NCBI GenBank assembly: GCA_036822055.1
Contig: DAISIK010000007.1
Coordinates: forward strand, 42,843-106,842
DNA length: 64,000 bases
DNA from: DAISIK01 sp036822055
Lineage (GTDB): Bacteria; Verrucomicrobiota; Verrucomicrobiia; Opitutales; Puniceicoccaceae
Reading direction: 5' to 3'
A model generated the notes under the pieces. It was given only the letters and a program-made list of their open reading frames with translations. It searched no databases and was not told the origin of the DNA. Positions 59,468 through 64,000 of the stretch are shown piece after piece. The translations under genes and the position numbers were made by a program. Each line of letters begins with the position of its first letter. Within the stretch, counting starts at the first letter, position 1.

Positions 59468-59641
59468 ATGCCCCTTCTCATCCCCGCCCTCCTCTCCATG
59501 CCGTTTCTTTCGGCTTTTGCTGAGGAAAAAACCGGCGACGTTTCCGGCACCTTAATCCAACTCGGAAGTGTTTGTCTCTATCTTGTATTCTTTTACGGCA
59601 TCAAAACCCTGGTCACAAAAACAAAAAATCCCCACAACTGA
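59468..59641 (+). CDS. 57-aa membrane or secreted micro-protein
   Basis: Below common gene-calling limits. Translation: N-terminal signal-like MPLLIPALLSMPFLSAFAEE, then TGDVSGTLIQLGSVCLYLVFFYGIKTLVTK ending KNPHN. It thus carries a signal peptide (cleavage after FA) followed by one membrane helix (about 30-46) and a basic end. A strong promoter-like element lies directly upstream and its stop is 8 nt before the next gene's ATG, so it is likely the first gene of a two-gene unit. No family recognised. Confidence 0.6.
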   Translation: MPLLIPALLSMPFLSAFAEEKTGDVSGTLIQLGSVCLYLVFFYGIKTLVTKTKNPHN

Positions 59642-59649
59642 TAATTTCC

Positions 59650-60420
59650 ATGAAACAATCCCCAAGATTAAAGCGATGGCTGGCTCTTGCCTTTACCCTT
59701 CTGCCACTCAAATCCCTTCCTGCTCAGGCTACCTTCCTTGAAGAGACCTTTTCGTCCACGACCATGGAAAAACTCGCAGCCAATGGCTGGCGTTTCGAAT
59801 CAGATTCGGTCGCTCGATTGGTCCGCGACCGAACCGGTGAACAAGTGCTCGCGGTGGCTCCAAATTCCGAAAAGAAGACCACCATAGAGTTCACCCAAAA
59901 GTTTGAACAGATTCCACCAGAGCAGGTTTGGTATTCCATTAGCCTGAAACCAAACCGAGCCCATAACGCCAAAACGCCACCGCCACCCACCAGTTCCCCG
60001 GTCGGTTTCTATTTCAATCGTTCTGGAGACCTCGTCGTCTACGACGGTCGATCCGAGCGTGGCTGGGAGGTCTACGAGCTCGGTCCCCTAGCCATCCCGG
60101 AGGTTCCCTTCGATTACCTCACCATTGCCGTCGTCCTCGACTATCGCTACCAAGCTTGGTCGATCTGGCTCGACGGGAAAAGAATCGCCTCCAATCTTGG
60201 ATTCGCCTTCCTCACCGAAGCTCGCCCAGCCCTAACCATTGAGCAGTCCGCAAAAAATCCCGTCATGCTGGACCGTGTCACCATCACCAGCCGTCGCCCC
60301 GACGGTCTCGCTGGTTCTACCGGAATCGGTGAGGACGGTGACCCTGAATTGATGTTCCCGGTTCGCTCCGCCGTCCACAAACCGCAACAGGACCTTGATC
60401 TCTTCGTCCCTCTCGAGTGA
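59650..60420 (+). CDS. Secreted protein with predicted concanavalin-like beta-sandwich
   Basis: 256 aa from ATG 59650 (26 codons inside a longer frame whose first part overlaps the micro-protein). Signal peptide: SPRLKRWLALAFTLLPLKSLPAQA. Mature part: FLEETFSSTTMEKLAANGWRF, then beta-rich PVGFYFNRSGDLVVYDGRSERGWEVY and YLTIAVVLDYRYQAWSIWLDGKRIA, similar in pattern to LamG/concanavalin-like beta-sandwiches that bind carbohydrates or other polymers. No family named with confidence. It follows the micro-protein by 8 nt and is convergent with a DUF6941-type gene. Confidence 0.66.
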   Translation: MKQSPRLKRWLALAFTLLPLKSLPAQATFLEETFSSTTMEKLAANGWRFESDSVARLVRDRTGEQVLAVAPNSEKKTTIEFTQKFEQIPPEQVWYSISLKPNRAHNAKTPPPPTSSPVGFYFNRSGDLVVYDGRSERGWEVYELGPLAIPEVPFDYLTIAVVLDYRYQAWSIWLDGKRIASNLGFAFLTEARPALTIEQSAKNPVMLDRVTITSRRPDGLAGSTGIGEDGDPELMFPVRSAVHKPQQDLDLFVPLE

Positions 60421-60430
60421 AATTATAGGA

Positions 60431-60871
60431 CTAGCGCTCCAGACCGCCTCCAACTCCTTCTGCAAGTTCTCTCTGGTCAATAAATTGCAGCGGGATGATC
60501 GTCTCGGTCACCCCATCAATGCAGACGCGGATTTCATACTGCCCCGGTGCGGGCACCGGAAAGCCCTGGAAATTAAAGATTAGGTTTTTGGTCAGGAAGT
60601 AGCTATTCTCCGGTAGAGCTTCCACCTTAAATGGAACATTCGGGCTCCGATCCGCCTCGATGAAGGGGTGACCATCCGGGTTGACAAACTCCAGCTGTAA
60701 CCGGTGGTCCCCGATATCTTCGGGCCGCATCATAAGGCGGAGGACAATCGAACACTGGGGGTGCATGGTAGGAAATTTCCTCGCAAAAATGGTGTCAAAA
60801 GCGCCCATCAGGCACAACTTACCACCGTAGTCTGCAGCAGAATCACACAAGGTTGCGGTTAAAATCTCCAT
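60431..60871 (-). CDS. DUF6941-like protein
   Basis: 146 aa from ATG 60869-60871; the longer frame to 60973 would enter the mutS start region. Pattern: MEILTATLCDSAADYGGKLCLMGAFDTIFARKFP, the recurrent 'ILCD ... GKL ... G.FD.I' start of DUF6941 proteins, then QLEFVNPDGHPF and an Ig-like beta-sandwich ending in YEIRVCIDGVTETIIPL. Function unknown; likely cytoplasmic. Its start is 100 bp from the divergent mutS start. Confidence 0.74.
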   Translation of the reverse strand: MEILTATLCDSAADYGGKLCLMGAFDTIFARKFPTMHPQCSIVLRLMMRPEDIGDHRLQLEFVNPDGHPFIEADRSPNVPFKVEALPENSYFLTKNLIFNFQGFPVPAPGQYEIRVCIDGVTETIIPLQFIDQRELAEGVGGGLER

Positions 60872-60971
60872 GTCTTCTACCTTATAAATCAGCGTCTCCA
60901 ATGCGCAAGCGTCTTCCTCCTCGTCGCCAGAAGACACTTGCCGCCTCCGGTGAAAACTCCACCCTCCTACC

Positions 60972-63509
60972 ATGGCCCAGTCAACTAACGAAACCCCGAT
61001 GATGCGTCAGTATCGGGAAATTCGCGCCGAGCTTCCAGAAAACACCCTCCTCCTCTTCCGGCTCGGCGACTTTTACGAATTGTTTGAGGACGATGCCGTC
61101 AAAGGATCTCGGGCTCTCGGCATTACCCTTACCAAACGTCACGAGATGCCCATGGCAGGCATCCCATTCCACGCCGCCGACGCCTACATCGGCAAACTTC
61201 TCGATCAAGGCATCAAAGTGGGCATCGTCGACCAAATCGAAACCCCTCGCCCCGGAAAACTCGTCAAACGAGCCCTCACCCGGATCCTTTCCCCGGGCAC
61301 CTTGCTCGAGGATACGCGCCTCGAACCGCGAAACCACCATTTCCTCGCCGCCGTCCATTTCCAGGATTCTGTCTGGACCGCCGCTTGGCTCGAACTCAGC
61401 ACGGGCGAGTTCAACATCACGGCCACCAAAACTCCCGGCGATCTCGCTTCTTTATTAGCATCCCTTCAGGTTCGGGAAGTTATCCTTCCCGAGGAGTTCA
61501 CCCTCCCCAGCGAACTCTTCGCCGTCCTCCCCGCCCATAAAAGAAGCAGCGCCGACCCGGAGACTTTTGACCTCCACAACGGCTATCGGGAAACCTGCCG
61601 TTGCCTCAAAGTTCTCAACCTCGACGGCTTCGGCATCAGCGAGTCTCACCCTGCCCTGGGAGCAGCTGGTGCCGTCCTTCAATATACCATCGGGATGCTC
61701 TGCGGAATCCCCGAAAACCTCTCCAACATTCACCTTCATCTCCCCGAAGAAGGCCTCCGCATCGACCCTGCCACCCAGCGCAACCTTGAAATTTTCCGCT
61801 CTGCTCAAGGGAGCCGCCAGGGGTCTCTCATCCACGCCATCGACCACACTGTCACCCCCTCGGGCTCCCGACTTCTCGAGTCATGGCTCTGCTCGCCCTC
61901 CCTCGACCTCACCACCATTCACACCCGTCAGCAGATCGTCGGTTCCTTTCTCGCCCTCCCCGCCGACACCGATCACCTGCGTAAATCCCTTACCGAGATT
62001 CGAGATCTTCACCGGATCCTCTCCCGTCTCCAGAACAAAATACGCAACCCCCGCGAACTCGGCGGCATTCGACAAACCCTCTCCGCTCTCCCGCTCATCC
62101 GTCAGGCCCTCTCCTCCTTCGAGGATTCCGCCATCCAGAATCTCGCCGATCAAATCCTGCTTTTTCCCGATCTTTGCGATGCCCTCGCCTCCGCCCTCTC
62201 CGATTCCCTCCCCGCCGATTTCCGGGAGGGAGGAGTCATCCGCGATGGATGGAATCCAGAACTTGACCACCTTCGGAACCTCAGTCGCCAATCTAAAAGC
62301 TGGATCTCAGAATTTGAGGCCGAGGAACGTGAACGCACCGGCATTCGGAATCTGAAAATCAAATACAACGGCGCTTTCGGGTACTTCATTGAAGTCACTA
62401 AATCAAACCTCCAACAAGTACCTCCCGACTACCTTCGCCGCCAGACCCTTACCAACGCCGAGCGCTACACCACACCCGAGTTGAAGCATCGCGAGAAAGA
62501 GATTCTCGAAGCTGAGGAAACCGCCAATCAACTCGAAGAGTCCCTGTTCGAGCAACTCGTTACCCTCGTTCTGGCCCAGACCGCTCCCCTTCTCTCCACT
62601 GCCCTGGCCCTCGCCCAGCTCGATTGCCTCTCTGGCTGGAGCATACTCGCCCGCGAGTGGAATTACTGTCGCCCCGAAGTGGACCAATCCAGGACCCTCG
62701 ACATCACCGACGGGCGCCACCCCGTCATTGAACAAATCCTCCGCCAGCAGCCCGGCGGTCTGGCTGGCAACGATACTTTTGTCCCCAACGATTGCGCCCT
62801 CGATGCCAGTGCCCGTCAGATCGCGCTGCTCACAGGTCCAAACATGGCCGGAAAATCGACCTACATCCGCCAAGTCGCCCTCATTGCCCTTCTCGCCCAA
62901 ATCGGTTGCTGGGTTCCCGCCCGCACCTGCCGCATCGGTCTCGCGGATCGCATTTTTTCCCGGGTCGGGGCTAGCGACGAGTTAGCCCGGGGCAACTCCA
63001 CCTTCATGGTCGAAATGAACGAGACCGCCAATATTCTCCACCATGCCACCAGCCGCAGCCTCATCGTTCTCGACGAAATTGGACGCGGCACCAGTACCTA
63101 TGATGGATTAAGCATCGCCTGGGCGGTCATGGAGCACCTTCATGGCACCGAAGAGGAGGGACCCCGCACCCTCTTCGCCACTCACTACCACGAGCTCACC
63201 CAACTAGCTGGCTCCCTGCCTCGCCTCTTCAACCTCAATGTTGTCGTCAAGGAATGGAACGAGGAAATCATCTTTCTTCGAAAGGTGGCACCCGGTGCTG
63301 CCGACCGCTCCTATGGCATTCAAGTCGCCCGATTGGCTGGCTTGCCTCGATCAGTCATTCATCGAGCACAGGTCATCCTATCATCACTCGAAAATGAAGG
63401 CGGATCCCCCATCTCCTCCTCACTCGATTTTCCACCCCAACCACCAGCCCCCAAGGGAAAGTCTGTCACCACCAAAGAACCCGACGGTCAACTAAAGTTC
63501 AGCCTCTAG
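60972..63509 (+). CDS. mutS: DNA mismatch repair protein MutS
   Basis: 845 aa, complete. N-terminal mismatch-binding domain with MMRQYREIRAELPENTLLLFRLGDFYELFEDDA (the FYE motif of MutS1). Core and clamp domains follow (TPSGSRLLESWLCSP; ERERTGIRNLKIKYNGAFGYFIEV). ATPase: GPNMAGKSTYIRQ (Walker A), LDEIGRGTSTYDG (Walker B and the N-loop), TLFATHYHELT (switch), then the helix-turn-helix dimer interface. It recognises mismatches and recruits MutL. Divergent from the DUF6941-like gene with 100 bp between. Single gene unit. Confidence 0.97.
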   Translation: MAQSTNETPMMRQYREIRAELPENTLLLFRLGDFYELFEDDAVKGSRALGITLTKRHEMPMAGIPFHAADAYIGKLLDQGIKVGIVDQIETPRPGKLVKRALTRILSPGTLLEDTRLEPRNHHFLAAVHFQDSVWTAAWLELSTGEFNITATKTPGDLASLLASLQVREVILPEEFTLPSELFAVLPAHKRSSADPETFDLHNGYRETCRCLKVLNLDGFGISESHPALGAAGAVLQYTIGMLCGIPENLSNIHLHLPEEGLRIDPATQRNLEIFRSAQGSRQGSLIHAIDHTVTPSGSRLLESWLCSPSLDLTTIHTRQQIVGSFLALPADTDHLRKSLTEIRDLHRILSRLQNKIRNPRELGGIRQTLSALPLIRQALSSFEDSAIQNLADQILLFPDLCDALASALSDSLPADFREGGVIRDGWNPELDHLRNLSRQSKSWISEFEAEERERTGIRNLKIKYNGAFGYFIEVTKSNLQQVPPDYLRRQTLTNAERYTTPELKHREKEILEAEETANQLEESLFEQLVTLVLAQTAPLLSTALALAQLDCLSGWSILAREWNYCRPEVDQSRTLDITDGRHPVIEQILRQQPGGLAGNDTFVPNDCALDASARQIALLTGPNMAGKSTYIRQVALIALLAQIGCWVPARTCRIGLADRIFSRVGASDELARGNSTFMVEMNETANILHHATSRSLIVLDEIGRGTSTYDGLSIAWAVMEHLHGTEEEGPRTLFATHYHELTQLAGSLPRLFNLNVVVKEWNEEIIFLRKVAPGAADRSYGIQVARLAGLPRSVIHRAQVILSSLENEGGSPISSSLDFPPQPPAPKGKSVTTKEPDGQLKFSL

Positions 63510-63658
63510 ACCACCTCCATCAGCCTTTCAGAAATGGATTAGCAAGATGCCAAAATCTTCTAGTGATGGAGGAAACCGAAGATCAACGCCTGCTTGCCCA
63601 ACCTTTCCCAACCATAGGTATCAAGATTATCGCGACAGAAAACCACGGTCGAGGCAAA

Positions 63659-64000
63659 TCAGGATTCCTGAGGTGGACCCGGTTGGTTGGACAGGGGTCG
63701 TCGATTCGAACCGACGCAAGCACGCCGCAATTGCCAGCGAATCAGGTTGTAAGCGATGATTCCAAAACCATAAACCTTTCCTGCCATCTCGACCGACTTG
63801 GCCCGGATGAAGTCCAGGCCCGTCGTGATCTTGATATCACGGGTGACTAGCTCGATGTCCCACTGCTTGAAGTAATGCGCGACAATCCTTTGCGCCGTTA
63901 GCGGCAACGGACGGAGCGAGCCCGTATTTGCTTCGGACATCGCATCGTGCTCCGCATTGTGGATAGGCTCCAGGCAGCTTTGAGAACAGGCTTTTTCCAG
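63659..64000 (-). mobile_element. IS4-like transposase, C-terminal part, running off the window
   Basis: Frame is open from 64000 to the TGA at 63659-63661. Readable part: LTAQRIVAHYFKQWDIELVTRDIKITTGLDFIRAKSVEM (cut here at two positions), then KVYGFGIIAYNLIRWQ. This corresponds to the C-terminal region of IS4-type transposases, with the Y-(2)-R/K-W-x-I-E..RDIK..LG pattern containing the catalytic Glu and the terminal AYNLIR helix. The rest of the element lies to the right. The tail after WQLRRACVGSNRRPLS is not conserved. Inverted repeats are not visible within the window, so whether the element is intact is unknown. Confidence 0.7.

Noticed and set aside
63690..63725. tRNA T-arm-like sequence (GTCGATTCGAACCGAC)
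   Set aside because: The loop would be 8 nt and neither strand gives an acceptor stem, D-arm or anticodon arm. It is within the transposase reading frame.
1..64000. CRISPR arrays, rRNA and tRNA genes
   Set aside because: No regularly spaced repeats and no rRNA or tRNA signatures were found on either strand by eye; a covariance-model search would be needed to exclude divergent small RNAs.

Overview
The window looks like a chromosomal segment of a Verrucomicrobiota bacterium, most likely class Opitutia (Puniceicoccales-like) and probably marine. The evidence is phylum-type content rather than a ribosomal marker: a giant prepilin-like protein resembling the 'Verru_Chthon cassette protein A' family, a double-length UvrA (1,873 aa) of the kind known from the PVC superphylum, DUF5069 and DUF6941 proteins, and an N-acetylglutaminylglutamine amide osmolyte module. 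The DNA is fairly G+C rich, most genes lack clear Shine-Dalgarno sites, and genes often overlap by ATGA. No rRNA, tRNA or CRISPR array was found.

Layout. 1-5165 (minus): type IV pilus / type II secretion core, with a PilC-like inner-membrane protein (cut by the window edge) and two PilB/GspE ATPases flanking PilT. 5241-8015 (minus): rho with a long disordered N-terminus, and coaE. 8130-17316: mixed housekeeping genes (animal-like UDP-glucose dehydrogenase, prmA, TAXI solute-binding protein, DUF5069, ABC exporter, HPr, PHP phosphatase, ribokinase, deoC). 17484-19734 (minus): a solitary HNH endonuclease and a secreted protein of unknown function. 20076-30976 (plus): an accessory block encoding a secreted protein, the giant prepilin-like protein, ExbB/TolQ, two ExbD, a TonB-like anchored coiled-coil protein with a C-terminal beta domain, and a large toroid-like protein. 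31134-36755: double uvrA, preceded by alternately pairing hairpins. 36659-39317 (minus): MFS transporter, thioesterase, endonuclease/phosphatase-family protein. 39628-43924 (plus): NAGGN synthesis pair and purine nucleoside phosphorylase. 43970-45631 (minus): glutaminyl-tRNA synthetase. 45948-51055 (minus): tightly packed small ORF - ketosynthase - SDR - glycosyltransferase - ABCG-type exporter. 51101-56110 (plus): glutaredoxin and glutamate synthase large subunit without its small subunit. 56307-60871: small envelope and unknown genes, including an alpha/beta hydrolase fused to a domain like the C-terminus of SAM hydrolases, a LURP-one protein and a 57-aa membrane protein that may be leaderless. 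60972-63509: mutS. 63659-64000: an IS4-like transposase end.

The best candidates for an undescribed system are the 20076-30976 ExbB-ExbD-ExbD / giant-prepilin block, which may work with the pilus ATPases of the same window, and the 45948-51055 operon, which looks like a small lipid or glycolipid synthesis-and-export pathway. All functional statements come from reading sequence motifs; no database search was run.
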